Shown: piece after piece, positions 1-8,331 of the stretch
Position numbering within the stretch: position 1 is the stretch's first letter
Layout of the letters: every line of letters begins with the position of its first letter
Origin: an uncultured Alphaproteobacteria bacterium
GTDB lineage: Bacteria; Pseudomonadota; Alphaproteobacteria; Rs-D84
NCBI GenBank assembly: GCA_937900435.1
Contig: CALCEG010000099.1
Span: 1 to 33,104, forward strand
Direction of reading: 5' to 3'
DNA: 33,104 nucleotides
Notes under the pieces: model-generated
Seen by the model: the letters and a program-made list of their open reading frames with translations, nothing else
Databases searched by the model: none
Told to the model about the DNA's origin: nothing
Made by a program: the position numbers and the translations under genes

Positions 1-2
1 AA

Positions 3-179
3 GAATTGTTAGAGGTGGCGCAATCAGAATTGGCAAACGCAATGAATGTTGGGGATAATTATGATTTACTTGCAGAACATGTGCGCGGCGCGGCAGATGC
101 GGTTGGTAAAATTTTGGGCGCAATTACCGCGACAGAGGTTCTGGACGCAACATTTGGGCAGTTGTGTTTGGGAAAATAA
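3..179 (+). CDS. mnmE: tRNA modification GTPase MnmE, C-terminal end (partial)
   Basis: Only the last 58 codons are present; the gene starts before the window. The translated end reads as an alpha-helical tail finishing in LCLGK, which matches the C-terminal CxGK signature of MnmE (TrmE). In this family that cysteine motif contributes to the active site. MnmE works with MnmG to install the 5-aminomethyl-type modification on the wobble uridine of certain tRNAs, in the cytosol. The preceding segment (LLAEHVRGAADAVGKI) matches the usual MnmE helical domain that follows the GTPase domain. The G domain lies outside the window and cannot be checked. The identification rests on the tail alone but is quite specific. 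Confidence 0.85.
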   Translation, partial: ELLEVAQSELANAMNVGDNYDLLAEHVRGAADAVGKILGAITATEVLDATFGQLCLGK

Positions 180-206
180 ATAGTGTTCGTGTTAACGTCT
201 TTTTTG

Positions 207-215
207 TGATATAAT
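207..215 (+). promoter_or_regulatory. Extended -10 promoter of the MFS gene
   Basis: TGATATAAT is a perfect TGn-TATAAT extended -10 box. Its end is only 9 bases before the ATG at 225, and no ribosome-binding site fits between. Transcription starting about 7 bases downstream of the box would give a 5' leader of 0-3 bases, so the mRNA is predicted to be leaderless. No good -35 hexamer is visible, as is common with an extended -10. Confidence 0.55.
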
Positions 216-224
216 TTGCAAGAT

Positions 225-1409
225 ATGGCAAAAGATAAATACATTTCTGTGGGTGAAAAGGTTAATGGATTCTCGTTTGCGAATCTGGGGTTGTTTACGG
301 GATTCGCAGATGGTATTTATAATGCGGTCTATTCGCTGGTGTTGTTAGGGATTTTTCAGTCGTCAGCAACGGTTGGTGTGTATGTTGCGATTTATTCTGT
401 GTTTTGTTTTTTTGTCGGATTGTTTGCAAATGAAATATTTAGACAATTTTCCAAAGTTCGGGTTTTTTATTTCGTTATGCTGATGATTGCGGTTTGCTAT
501 GCGATGATGAGTTTTTCAATATTGCCGCGTACGTTTATTATCTTGGATTATGCAACAGGTTTTGCAATAACGTTGAGTGCGACCTTGATTCCGTTGTTTA
601 TGTCTGATTTTTCCAAGAATATTGGTATGGCGCGATTGAATTCGCGGTATCATTTGTGGATGAATGTTGGGGCATTGATTGCACCAACGGTTGCGGTGAT
701 GATTGCAAATCGTTTCGATAACAGGGCGGCATTTATGGCGTCTGCGTTGATTTATCTGGCTGGCTGGGGGCTGTTTAAGTACTTTAAAGTTGTTCAAGAA
801 GATAAAAAAATAAAAACTGTTAGCCCACGAAAGACATTCAAGGCATTATGGAAAAACACAGTGTCGTTTTTTAGGTTAAAGGGTATGTTGCGTGCATATT
901 TGGTGAACTTTTCTTATTATTCGTTGCGTGCGATGCGGGTCTTGTATGTGCCGATTGTTGTGGTGGAAAATGGTTTTAGTAAAGACGCGTTGGGTTGGGT
1001 GTTGACGTTGGGGATTGTACCGTATCTGTTGTTAAGTGATGTTATGGCAAAATTGGTTCGGCGTTTTGGAAAAACAATTTGGTTGGTGTTGGGCTTTGGG
1101 TCGTTTGCAGGATTGTCGGCATTAGCAACCGTTTGTACAGGTGTGCCATTGTTGTCTATATTTGTTTTGTGGCAGATTTCCGGCGCATTGATGGAATCTG
1201 TGCATGATTTGTTGTTCTTTGACGGGACGAAAAAATCACAGCAGACAAAATACTATGGTGTGTTCAGAACAAGTGCGAATTTACCAAATGTCGTTGCACC
1301 AATATTGGGGGCGGCTGTTATCGCAGTATGGGGAACGACCGCGGCTGTTTGGACTGTTACGGCTGTGATTGGTGTGCTGGGGATTTTTGTGTTGTTGAAA
1401 CAAAAGTGA
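225..1409 (+). CDS. MFS transporter of unknown substrate
   Basis: This is a 394-residue polytopic inner-membrane protein. I count about 11-12 hydrophobic segments in two halves, separated by a charged cytoplasmic loop near the middle (residues about 190-215, rich in Lys). That is the layout of the major facilitator superfamily, and the length is typical. I see no motif that fixes the substrate, so efflux or uptake of a small molecule is all that can be inferred. The ATG at 225 is preferred over an in-frame TTG at 216 because an extended -10 box ends at 215. The gene stands alone between mnmE and recA, with its own promoter and 59 bases before recA. Confidence 0.8.
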   Translation: MAKDKYISVGEKVNGFSFANLGLFTGFADGIYNAVYSLVLLGIFQSSATVGVYVAIYSVFCFFVGLFANEIFRQFSKVRVFYFVMLMIAVCYAMMSFSILPRTFIILDYATGFAITLSATLIPLFMSDFSKNIGMARLNSRYHLWMNVGALIAPTVAVMIANRFDNRAAFMASALIYLAGWGLFKYFKVVQEDKKIKTVSPRKTFKALWKNTVSFFRLKGMLRAYLVNFSYYSLRAMRVLYVPIVVVENGFSKDALGWVLTLGIVPYLLLSDVMAKLVRRFGKTIWLVLGFGSFAGLSALATVCTGVPLLSIFVLWQISGALMESVHDLLFFDGTKKSQQTKYYGVFRTSANLPNVVAPILGAAVIAVWGTTAAVWTVTAVIGVLGIFVLLKQK

Positions 1410-1412
1410 TGC

Positions 1413-1441
1413 TTGCTTTTTGGCCGTCTTGTTAGTATGAT
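1413..1441 (+). promoter_or_regulatory. recA promoter
   Basis: TTGCTT (1413-1418), a 17-base spacer and TATGAT (1436-1441) form a sigma70-type promoter with a start expected near 1448, about 20 bases before the recA ATG. The AAAGGGG ribosome-binding site lies between. An imperfect palindrome TTCCTGTACGAA (1441-1452) overlaps the start site. The usual alphaproteobacterial LexA box (GTTC-N7-GTTC) is absent from the 59-base gap. Confidence 0.6.
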
Positions 1442-1468
1442 TCCTGTACGAAAATAAAGGGGAATATT

Positions 1469-2551
1469 ATGGCAAAAAAAGAAGTTGTAAAAGATACAGG
1501 GGCAGGGGTGAAAAATCCTGCGCTGGAATCTGCGTTGGCACAAATCCAAAAACAATTCGGTAAAGAAGCAATTATGAAAATGGGCGATGGGTCGCAACAG
1601 AATATAGAGGCGATTTCATCAGGGTCGTTGGGGTTGGATATCGCGTTGGGAATCGGTGGTTATCCAAAGGGACGTATCGTTGAAATTTATGGACCGGAAA
1701 GTTCTGGTAAAACAACATTGGCATTGCACGCGGTTGCAGAATCACAAAAGAAAGGTGGTACATGTGCGTATATCGATGCGGAAAATGCGCTGGACCCTAG
1801 TTATGCCAAGAAGTTAGGTGTTGATGTTTCTAATCTGATTATTTCACAACCCGATTCTGGTGAACAGGCCTTGGAAATTGCAGATACATTGATTAAATCA
1901 GGCGCTGTTGATGTTGTCGTGATTGATAGTGTGGCGGCGTTGGTGCCAAAAGCCGAACTGGAAGGAAATATTGGCGATTCTTTTGTTGGTACGACTGCAA
2001 GATTGATGAGTCAAAGTTTGAAAAAATTGGCAGGGTCTGTTTCGCGCAGCAATACGTTGCTTATCTTTATTAACCAAATTCGTATGAAAATTGGTGTTAT
2101 GTTTGGAAATCCAGAAACAACATCTGGTGGAAATGCGTTAAAGTTCTATGCGTCTGTGCGCCTTGATATTCGCCGTACAGGGCAGATTAAAGATAAAGAA
2201 AATATTGTCGGTAATGAAACAAGGGTCAAGGTTGTAAAAAACAAAGTTGCACCGCCTTTCCGTACGGTTGATTTTAAAATTATGTATGGCGAAGGAATTT
2301 CAAGAATTAGCGAAATTCTGGATATGGGCGTAAAGTATGACTATATCGAAAAGGCTGGCAGTTTCTATTCTTATAACAGCGAACGTATGGGGCAGGGCGA
2401 GGCTAATGCGCGTGCATGGTTGAAAGACCATCCGGAAGTACAGCAGGAATTGCTGGATAAAATTATGGCACGCGCGTCTGGTATCGCAGAAGAAATGACC
2501 ACAGGGCCAATCGATGATGATGCAGATGATGTTATGCCAATAGAAGAATAA
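1469..2551 (+). CDS. recA: Recombinase RecA
   Basis: RecA forms ATP-dependent filaments on single-stranded DNA, pairs homologous strands and stimulates LexA-type self-cleavage in the SOS response. The 360-residue product has the normal length and near-textbook sequence. Walker A GPESSGKT is at residues 75-82, followed by the YIDAENALDP region, the VVVIDSVAAL Walker B strand, the L1/L2 DNA-binding loops (INQIRMKIGVMFGNPETT) and an acidic C-terminal tail. The start is supported by a strong AAAGGGG ribosome-binding site. The gene has its own promoter and a rho-independent terminator and is therefore monocistronic. Confidence 0.98.
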   Translation: MAKKEVVKDTGAGVKNPALESALAQIQKQFGKEAIMKMGDGSQQNIEAISSGSLGLDIALGIGGYPKGRIVEIYGPESSGKTTLALHAVAESQKKGGTCAYIDAENALDPSYAKKLGVDVSNLIISQPDSGEQALEIADTLIKSGAVDVVVIDSVAALVPKAELEGNIGDSFVGTTARLMSQSLKKLAGSVSRSNTLLIFINQIRMKIGVMFGNPETTSGGNALKFYASVRLDIRRTGQIKDKENIVGNETRVKVVKNKVAPPFRTVDFKIMYGEGISRISEILDMGVKYDYIEKAGSFYSYNSERMGQGEANARAWLKDHPEVQQELLDKIMARASGIAEEMTTGPIDDDADDVMPIEE

Positions 2552-2560
2552 TAAATCTGT

Positions 2561-2585
2561 CCCCCAGTTTGGCTGGGGGATTTTG
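2561..2585 (+). terminator. Rho-independent terminator of recA
   Basis: A 7-bp perfect stem (CCCCCAG / CTGGGGG) with a 5-base loop, followed by ATTTTG, begins 10 bases after the recA stop codon. Confidence 0.8.
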
Positions 2586-2613
2586 TAGTTAGATGATAAA
2601 AAAGGTAGTATAA

Positions 2614-3510
2614 ATGAATCTGGAACGTATGGTTGCGATGACTTATATTATTGTGCGTGCGCATATATTGAACTGGTTTTGGCGGCCGCGTATAAAAAGG
2701 CGTGTGGTCAGAAGTAATATTATTTCAAAAGTAATTCCAAAATATTTTAAAAGATACTTGCCGGCAATAAACAATGTGCCAGAAGTAGATGTGGAAAATA
2801 ACGATAAAAATGACAAGATTTTTACGTTGTGGCTGCAGGGCGAAGATAATGCGCCACCATTGGTCAAGGCGTGCTTTAGAAGTGTGCGCAGACATTGTAA
2901 ACAGGAATTGGTGGTGTTGGATGAAAAAACAGTCTTTGATTATATTTCGTTGCCAGATGTTATTATGGAAAAACGCAAAAAGGGAAAAATATCGCACGCA
3001 CATTTCGCGGATATTTGTCGTGTAGAATTGCTGTATAATCATGGTGGGTATTGGTTGGATTCAACAGGGTTTGTGACTGCGCCAATCCCCGATTGGATTG
3101 AACAAGAAGATTTCTTTGTTTATATGGCTGGCCAAAATGTCGGCAGTCCATATAGTTTTATGCAAAATTGCTTTATTCGTGCGCGCAAGGGGGCGTTCCT
3201 GTTGGCAGCATGGCGGGCGATGATGTTGGAATATTGGAAAAATGAAAATGGGCCATTTGATTACTTTATGCATCAGTTGTTGTTCAAGACGATGGTTATG
3301 AATGATGAACGGGCAAAAAAGTATTTCGAAAAAATGCCACACGTTGACCAAGACCCAACGCATGCACTGTGGTGGGATTGGCACGACAAACCATACGATA
3401 AGCAGACTTTTGACAAGATAACCAGTGGGGCTTTCTTTCAAAAGACAACATATCATCAGGCGAAAAATCCAAAGCCTGGGACAGTTGCAGCGGAAATGTT
3501 GAAAATGTAG
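2614..3510 (+). CDS. Capsular polysaccharide synthesis-type glycosyltransferase (GT32-like)
   Basis: The 298-residue product resembles the Caps_synth family (PF05704), sugar transferases related to GT32 that build cell-surface glycans. Visible family features are WLQGEDNAPPLVKACFRSV (about residues 73-91) and the segment HFADICRVELLYNHGGYWLD, where the Asp residues around GGYWLD form the DxD-type nucleotide-sugar/metal site. A TM-like or amphipathic N-terminus (AMTYIIVRAHILNWFW) suggests membrane association. It is the first of three same-strand glycosyltransferase genes, 23 bases ahead of the next. The start has only a weak AAGGT ribosome-binding site; ATGs at 2629 and 2638 are alternatives. 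The sugar and acceptor are unknown. Confidence 0.85.
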   Translation: MNLERMVAMTYIIVRAHILNWFWRPRIKRRVVRSNIISKVIPKYFKRYLPAINNVPEVDVENNDKNDKIFTLWLQGEDNAPPLVKACFRSVRRHCKQELVVLDEKTVFDYISLPDVIMEKRKKGKISHAHFADICRVELLYNHGGYWLDSTGFVTAPIPDWIEQEDFFVYMAGQNVGSPYSFMQNCFIRARKGAFLLAAWRAMMLEYWKNENGPFDYFMHQLLFKTMVMNDERAKKYFEKMPHVDQDPTHALWWDWHDKPYDKQTFDKITSGAFFQKTTYHQAKNPKPGTVAAEMLKM

Positions 3511-3533
3511 TTCGTAAATAAAAGGTAAACGTT

Positions 3534-4307
3534 ATGCCAAAAATTTCTGTGATTATCCCAGTGTATAAGGTTGAAAAATATTTGCGCAGATGTTTGGATT
3601 CTTTAATCGCACAAAGTTTTTCTGATTGGCAGGCTATTTGTGTTGATGACGGCAGTCCAGACAGTTGTCCCAAAATATTGGATGAATATGCCGCAAAAGA
3701 TGCAAGATTTAAAATTATTCATAAAAAAAATGCAGGGGTGTCTGCTGCGCGAAATGACGGGATAAAAAACGCAGATGGGGATTATATACATTTCTTGGAT
3801 GCAGATGATTGGATTGATTCTGATTTTTATGCGCATGCGTTAACGGTTGCTGTCGATTCTGGCGCCGATATGGTTGTGGCCGGGTTTGTTAGTGATAATA
3901 AATATACGAAAGCAATTAATTACAAGTCTGTCAAACTGTTGAAATCAATGAAACAAAAATTGCTGGGGACGTATGCGTTGACTGATTCTTATGTGTGGCG
4001 TTATTTGTTCAGGGCGGATTTTGTTCGTCAAAATAATTTGTTCTTTGACACGTCGTTGATTGCACAAGAAGATACCTTGTTTGTGTTGAATGCGATAGAG
4101 ATGGCAAACGCAATCGCAGTGGTTCCATGGGTTAATTATCATTATATGTTTAATGAAAATTCTGCGTTGAATTCAAGGGATTTGGCACATCACGCCAAGG
4201 TAAAACAGCAATATAAAATCGGAAGGAAATATCGTGCAGAGTTTGCAAAAAAACACAAGTTAATCTGGGCTTGGAAATTGCGTAAGTTTATTAATTTGTT
4301 TAGATAA
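3534..4307 (+). CDS. Family 2 glycosyltransferase
   Basis: This GT-A fold transferase has 257 residues. The N-terminus is the canonical GT2 start, KISVIIPVYKVEKYLRRCL, followed by VDDGSPD (nucleotide binding), AGVSAARNDGI and the DxD motif in HFLDADDWID. These enzymes add sugars from nucleotide donors to surface glycans. The C-terminal acceptor part is short, so the protein is on the small side for the family. It is closely related to the next gene: their first 40 residues are nearly the same. The start has an AAAGGT ribosome-binding site. It belongs to the three-gene + strand block 2614-5348, and its exact linkage cannot be told from sequence. Confidence 0.88.
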   Translation: MPKISVIIPVYKVEKYLRRCLDSLIAQSFSDWQAICVDDGSPDSCPKILDEYAAKDARFKIIHKKNAGVSAARNDGIKNADGDYIHFLDADDWIDSDFYAHALTVAVDSGADMVVAGFVSDNKYTKAINYKSVKLLKSMKQKLLGTYALTDSYVWRYLFRADFVRQNNLFFDTSLIAQEDTLFVLNAIEMANAIAVVPWVNYHYMFNENSALNSRDLAHHAKVKQQYKIGRKYRAEFAKKHKLIWAWKLRKFINLFR

Positions 4308-4322
4308 TCTTAGGAGGTTAAT

Positions 4323-5348
4323 ATGCCAAAAATATCTGTAATCGTTCCAGTGTACAATGTTGAAAAATACCTGCGTAGGTGTTTGGAAAGTATAAAAAAT
4401 CAGACTTTTACAGATTGGGAAGCAATATGTGTAAATGATGGTAGCCCAGATGATAGCGCGCAAATACTGAATGCATTCGAAAAATTAGATGCACGCTTCA
4501 AGGTTGTTAATAAAGAAAATGGCGGCCTGTCAGATGCGCGTAATGTCGGTATGCAATACGCAACAGGGGACTATATTTTATATGTTGATAGTGATGACTT
4601 TATTCACCCACAAACAATGGAAATAGCGTATGCGCTGGCACTGCGTGATGGGTCGGATATTGTGTCTTTTACATACGACAGAATTTACAGGCCGCAGTTA
4701 ATGATACGGCATAAATTAAAACTGGATACAGATAATGTCGTGCCAAAGCGATTTTATAAAAAATATGATATAGAAAAAATTAAAACGCGTACAACTGACG
4801 ATGTCTTTGAATATGCAACAGAACGTACGCACAACAAATTTAACCCAAATCGCCGCTGGTTGATTAAACACTGTCAGGTTTGGAAGAATTTGTATAAGCG
4901 CGAATTAATTGCAAATATTCCGTTTATAAAAGGGATTTTATTCGAGGATTTTCCTTGGTGGAGTCGCGTTATGTTGCAAAATCCAAGTGTAACTGTTGTG
5001 CCGTTGCCGTTGTATTTCTATATACCAAATTTTGGCGGAATTGTATTAAGCGCAAAGCAATTAAAAATAATGCAAAGCCTGTGTACAGGAATTCTAGATG
5101 CGTATGCGGCATATAAGGAAAATGCGACAGAATATCAATTTAAGAAATGGAGTCAGAATTTCTTGTGGTATTTTGTCGCAAAGGTGTTTAAGAAAATAAA
5201 ATATTTGAATTCTGATGATGAATTAGAAATTGCACGTGAATGTTTGCGGAATTTAGAACGGGTAGGGGTGCTGGATAAACCACCGTTTAGGTGGACAAAA
5301 AAACTGCGTAGACAGATATGCGACTTTATCGGAACATGCAGAGTATAA
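4323..5348 (+). CDS. Family 2 glycosyltransferase, paralogue of the preceding gene
   Basis: The 341-residue GT2 enzyme begins KISVIVPVYNVEKYLRRCL, followed by VNDGSPDD, GGLSDARNVGM and the DxD motif in YVDSDDFIHP. Compared with its upstream neighbour it has about 85 extra residues in the C-terminal acceptor-side region. The pair therefore looks like a tandem duplication that diverged in acceptor choice. It starts 15 bases after the previous stop with a strong AGGAGG ribosome-binding site and ends at a terminator, closing the + strand glycan block. The substrate is unknown. Confidence 0.9.
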   Translation: MPKISVIVPVYNVEKYLRRCLESIKNQTFTDWEAICVNDGSPDDSAQILNAFEKLDARFKVVNKENGGLSDARNVGMQYATGDYILYVDSDDFIHPQTMEIAYALALRDGSDIVSFTYDRIYRPQLMIRHKLKLDTDNVVPKRFYKKYDIEKIKTRTTDDVFEYATERTHNKFNPNRRWLIKHCQVWKNLYKRELIANIPFIKGILFEDFPWWSRVMLQNPSVTVVPLPLYFYIPNFGGIVLSAKQLKIMQSLCTGILDAYAAYKENATEYQFKKWSQNFLWYFVAKVFKKIKYLNSDDELEIARECLRNLERVGVLDKPPFRWTKKLRRQICDFIGTCRV

Positions 5349-5350
5349 AA

Positions 5351-5375
5351 AAAGCCCCATTGGGGCTTTCTTTTA
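5351..5375. terminator. Bidirectional terminator between convergent glycosyltransferase blocks
   Basis: The hairpin AAAGCCCC-AT-GGGGCTTT has an A-run on its left and CTTTTA on its right. It can therefore terminate the + strand block ending at 5348 and, less strongly, the - strand block ending at 5384. Confidence 0.8.
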
Positions 5376-5383
5376 TAGTGTGT

Positions 5384-6526
5384 CTATTTTAATGTATTTT
5401 TTATATTTTGAAGCGATTCATTGTAAATATCCGTTGCGGTTATTTTTAAGGCTTCAAATTTATCTTTGTATTCTTGATTGTTCATTTTAATAGCGGTTTC
5501 CATTGCAGATGATAGGTTATCGCCTGTATATAAAATAGAATTTTCTTCATTGAAATCGTAAAAATCAGCAAAACTTTGTTCTAGGATAGGAATTTTGTTA
5601 AATCCGTAAATTAATTGTGGAGAACCAGAAACTGTGTTGGTTTTGTAATGACTATTGTTTTTGTCGTCCCACAGTGTTAAAAAGAAATCTGATTGTTCCA
5701 TATATTGAAACATTTTTTCCCCGATTTGACGACCCGTTAGAACAATATGTTTTTTTATGTTGTTTGGAATGTTCTTTATTTTTTTGCCACCACCAACAAT
5801 GATTACTTTGAAATCGTAATTTTTTTCAGCAAGTTTTTTGATAGATTCAATTAGTATTGTATGGTTCTTGCGTTGTGGGTTTATTCCACCAACTGTGATA
5901 AATGTTGTAGTGGTGTGCTTTTTATCGGTCTTTTTTATGTTGCCAAATAAATGTGGATTGGTGCAGGGAAAGTTTTTTAGTCTGCGGCCAAGCCCAAAAA
6001 TGTGTGATTTATCAAAGTCTGAATAGTAGTCTTTTATATCGGGGGTGTTATGACATATTAGGTGAAGATTTTTGAATTTTTTTAGTTCTGGGAATAGGTT
6101 AAGTACAGGTTGGGTTTCGAATGTGTAATTCATTGGTGTCATTATTATGATGTGTTTGTACTGTGATGTCTTTTCAGACTGTAATATGTTGTGCATACCT
6201 GTTGTGTCGCAATGAAATATATTTATATTTGATGTGTTGTGTCTTGAAAAGTGGGGTTCTTGGTATAGGTAATTGTGTATTAATATGTCCACATTAAAAC
6301 CTGCATCAATAAGGTATTTCCAGTATGCAGAAATTACTTCCCCATGACAGCGATTGGTTTCTATTAGAAGTACACTGTTATCTTTTATGGGGGTGTTAAT
6401 AAATCTGTTTAATTCTTGTTTGTCTGAAAAACTATATCCTGCAATTTTTTGGTATGTTGCTGTTTTGTGTTTTGAAGGTACAAAACTAGATATGATTTTG
6501 GCGATAACTTGTTTCAAGTGTTTCAT
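5384..6526 (-). CDS. GT-B type glycosyltransferase (group 1-like)
   Basis: The 380-residue protein has a GT-B-like layout. The N-terminal half is probably the acceptor-binding Rossmann domain. The C-terminal half opens with TFITVGGINPQRKNHTIL and continues FKVIIVGGG, HIVLTGRQIGEKMF and QSDFFLTLWDD, in the order of group 1 glycosyltransferases (strand, GG, K/R, then an acidic region). The usual E-x7-E motif is not clear, so assignment to GT4 is tentative. It is more Lys/Asn-rich than its neighbours, perhaps a sign of transfer. A ribosome-binding site AAGGAAAA precedes the ATG. It is the last gene of the - strand glycan block. Confidence 0.7.
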   Translation of the reverse strand: MKHLKQVIAKIISSFVPSKHKTATYQKIAGYSFSDKQELNRFINTPIKDNSVLLIETNRCHGEVISAYWKYLIDAGFNVDILIHNYLYQEPHFSRHNTSNINIFHCDTTGMHNILQSEKTSQYKHIIIMTPMNYTFETQPVLNLFPELKKFKNLHLICHNTPDIKDYYSDFDKSHIFGLGRRLKNFPCTNPHLFGNIKKTDKKHTTTTFITVGGINPQRKNHTILIESIKKLAEKNYDFKVIIVGGGKKIKNIPNNIKKHIVLTGRQIGEKMFQYMEQSDFFLTLWDDKNNSHYKTNTVSGSPQLIYGFNKIPILEQSFADFYDFNEENSILYTGDNLSSAMETAIKMNNQEYKDKFEALKITATDIYNESLQNIKNTLK

Positions 6527-6553
6527 TGTTTGTTTTCCTTTTTTTTTATGGAG

Positions 6554-7387
6554 TTAAATATTTGTCTGTTTGAAACGTTCGGGGATTTTTACAATGCGCT
6601 TTAACCCCAGCATATTAGGCTTGTTAAGCGCGTATGGGGCACGTAAATATGTTTGAATAAAGCGCGCGATTTTTAGCCATTTTTCACCGTATGCAACGCG
6701 GTTTGATACATCATTTATTGTGCCATTGCCACGACGTTTTAGATGATTTACCCAATCAGGACCACGATTTGCAGCCTTGGCAATAAGCATATCCATATCA
6801 ACCGCACCAAAGTGAAATAAATACAGGTTCTGGTCAATGTGGAAATTATGGTCTTTGATACGATGAAAACCGCTGCCCCAGCGGACAGGGCGATTTATTA
6901 CAACAGGCTTGGTATAACGCGTAGACAACAAGGCGTACGCGCGCTGGGATAAAAATGATTTAGATGTATCAAGTGTTTTTTCCAACTTTAAATGCTGACC
7001 AACGTCCAGTCCCAATCCTGATAATGTCGTGTTGATTTTTTTGTTTGATAAATATTCGTTTAAGTCTTGGTTCAGGGCAGGGTCAACCACCAAGAATTCA
7101 TCGCAATCACAGCCAATAACAATGTCGTATTGTTTTAATAATTCATTTGCCCGGTCTGATATCAGGTTTATACGATACTTGTCCCCCGCTGCGCGCGACA
7201 TATCAGTATGAGGTAATTTTGTTATGTTTGCAGTGCCGGCGTTTTTGGGGACAACTTGGTCAAGACCGTCAAGAATAATATATAAATTCTCGTTTCCAAA
7301 TAATTTGCCATAATATTCAATCCAACGCGATAAAAAGAATTCATCGTTGCGTGCCATTGTTATTGCCGCGATACGTTTTTGGGTCAT
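6554..7387 (-). CDS. Glycosyltransferase family 2-like protein (Glyco_tranf_2_4 type)
   Basis: The 277-residue protein starts RIAAITMARNDEFFLSRWIEYY, typical of the GT2-like subfamily whose members act on LPS or capsule cores. A DxD-type motif lies in IVIGCDCDEFLVVD (residues about 90-103). Residues after it (RPVRWGSGFHRIKDH, YLFHFGAVD) match the substrate-side region seen in this subfamily. The start at 7387 is preferred over an ATG at 7441 because AGGAATATAACA gives a good ribosome-binding site. That site lies inside the 3' end of the upstream gene, leaving only 2 bases between stop and start, so the two are probably translationally coupled. The sugar is unknown. Confidence 0.8.
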   Translation of the reverse strand: MTQKRIAAITMARNDEFFLSRWIEYYGKLFGNENLYIILDGLDQVVPKNAGTANITKLPHTDMSRAAGDKYRINLISDRANELLKQYDIVIGCDCDEFLVVDPALNQDLNEYLSNKKINTTLSGLGLDVGQHLKLEKTLDTSKSFLSQRAYALLSTRYTKPVVINRPVRWGSGFHRIKDHNFHIDQNLYLFHFGAVDMDMLIAKAANRGPDWVNHLKRRGNGTINDVSNRVAYGEKWLKIARFIQTYLRAPYALNKPNMLGLKRIVKIPERFKQTNI

Positions 7388-7389
7388 TG

Positions 7390-8238
7390 TTATATTCCTG
7401 TGGTTCGTAATTTGTGGATTGTGTATTTGATGTTGCGCCATACGATTTTTAATGGGTTGTTGGTAAGCATCTTGTTAATGTTTTCTGTGCCGTAAATACG
7501 TTGCGCATTGTCCAAAATTTTATTGCGCAGATTTGGTTCTGTGCGGTTAAGTATATATAATAACTTACGACCCAATGCGCCATAATGACGTGCAAAACAT
7601 AACTTTTTTACGAAAGGCATTTTTTTCTTGAAAAAGTGTTTCGGGCGGTTGTAGATACTGCGTCTGGGGGCCGAGTATAAACAATCCCACGTCAGCTGGT
7701 GTTTAATTATCTGTTGTGTGAAGCCATGTTCGTATAGAATAGTTATGGTTCCTTTGGATTCATGATGGCGGACGTTTGATATAAAGTCGCGAAACCAGTC
7801 AGATAAAAATACAGATTTACGCATACCAATAAACCAAGATTGTATGTGTGGAGACCTGTGGTGTGGATTTTTTACCATACCAAACGCATCAGTGGACAAT
7901 GATTCCATTTTCTGAAAATACCCAGATAGGTCAAACAATGGACCATACATTGAATCATTTATCATATAAACATAGTCATAATCGGACAGGTTTAAGTTTT
8001 CTGATGCCCAAATAAAACCACGCTTGTAAGAGCCAAAATCATATTCGTTATGGCGTGTGCCAGATGTGTAAAGCGCATACGATTGTATCTTGTTTAATTC
8101 TGTGTCGGCGCAATCAGAATCCATTATAAAAACAATGTCGCCAAATCTTGCAATGGATTTTACATAATGAATTAACGCATCGTCAATAATGCCGTTCTTG
8201 TCATAGGATGCAAATAAAAATAAACGTTTTGGTTTCAT
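7390..8238 (-). CDS. Rhamnan synthesis protein F (RgpF) family
   Basis: The 282-residue protein matches the RgpF family (PF05045), enzymes of rhamnose-rich or related surface polysaccharide assembly. Visible marks in order are LFASYDKNGIIDDALIHYV, NEYDFGSYKRGF, YDYVYMINDSMYGPLFDLSGYF, and HIQSWFIGMRKSVFLSDWF. Acidic and Asn-Asp residues in MINDS are the probable nucleotide-sugar site. The start is placed at 8238 (MKPKRLFLF) because a promoter ends 7 bases upstream; an ATG at 8277 lies upstream of that promoter. It is the first gene of the three-gene - strand glycan block. Whether the product is rhamnan cannot be decided here. Confidence 0.85.
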   Translation of the reverse strand: MKPKRLFLFASYDKNGIIDDALIHYVKSIARFGDIVFIMDSDCADTELNKIQSYALYTSGTRHNEYDFGSYKRGFIWASENLNLSDYDYVYMINDSMYGPLFDLSGYFQKMESLSTDAFGMVKNPHHRSPHIQSWFIGMRKSVFLSDWFRDFISNVRHHESKGTITILYEHGFTQQIIKHQLTWDCLYSAPRRSIYNRPKHFFKKKMPFVKKLCFARHYGALGRKLLYILNRTEPNLRNKILDNAQRIYGTENINKMLTNNPLKIVWRNIKYTIHKLRTTGI

Positions 8239-8245
8239 ATTATAT

Positions 8246-8274
8246 AATCTACATCTTTTTAGTTTTTTTTGCAA
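8246..8274 (-). promoter_or_regulatory. Promoter of the - strand glycan block
   Basis: On the - strand TTGCAA (8274-8269), a 17-base spacer and TAGATT (8251-8246) precede the ATG at 8238 by only 7 bases, predicting a leaderless transcript. The -10 matches consensus at 4 of 6 positions. The same TTGCAA -35 occurs before pbp1A, lptG and greA. Confidence 0.45.
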
Positions 8275-8287
8275 CATAACACTTGAT

Positions 8288-8321
8288 AATAAAAAAGAAC
8301 ATACTTTTGAAAAGTATGTTC
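8288..8321 (-). terminator. Rho-independent terminator of typA
   Basis: A long inverted repeat (GAACATACTTTT and its complement, 12 bp, 8297-8321) is followed on the - strand by a run of six T. It lies just after the typA stop codon. Confidence 0.8.
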
Positions 8322-8331
8322 TGTGATTTTG

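Noticed and set aside
1441..1452. TTCCTGTACGAA as a LexA operator of recA
   Set aside because: It fits neither the alphaproteobacterial GTTC-N7-GTTC box nor the gammaproteobacterial CTGT-N8-ACAG box, and only one copy is seen. It is kept as a weak candidate only.
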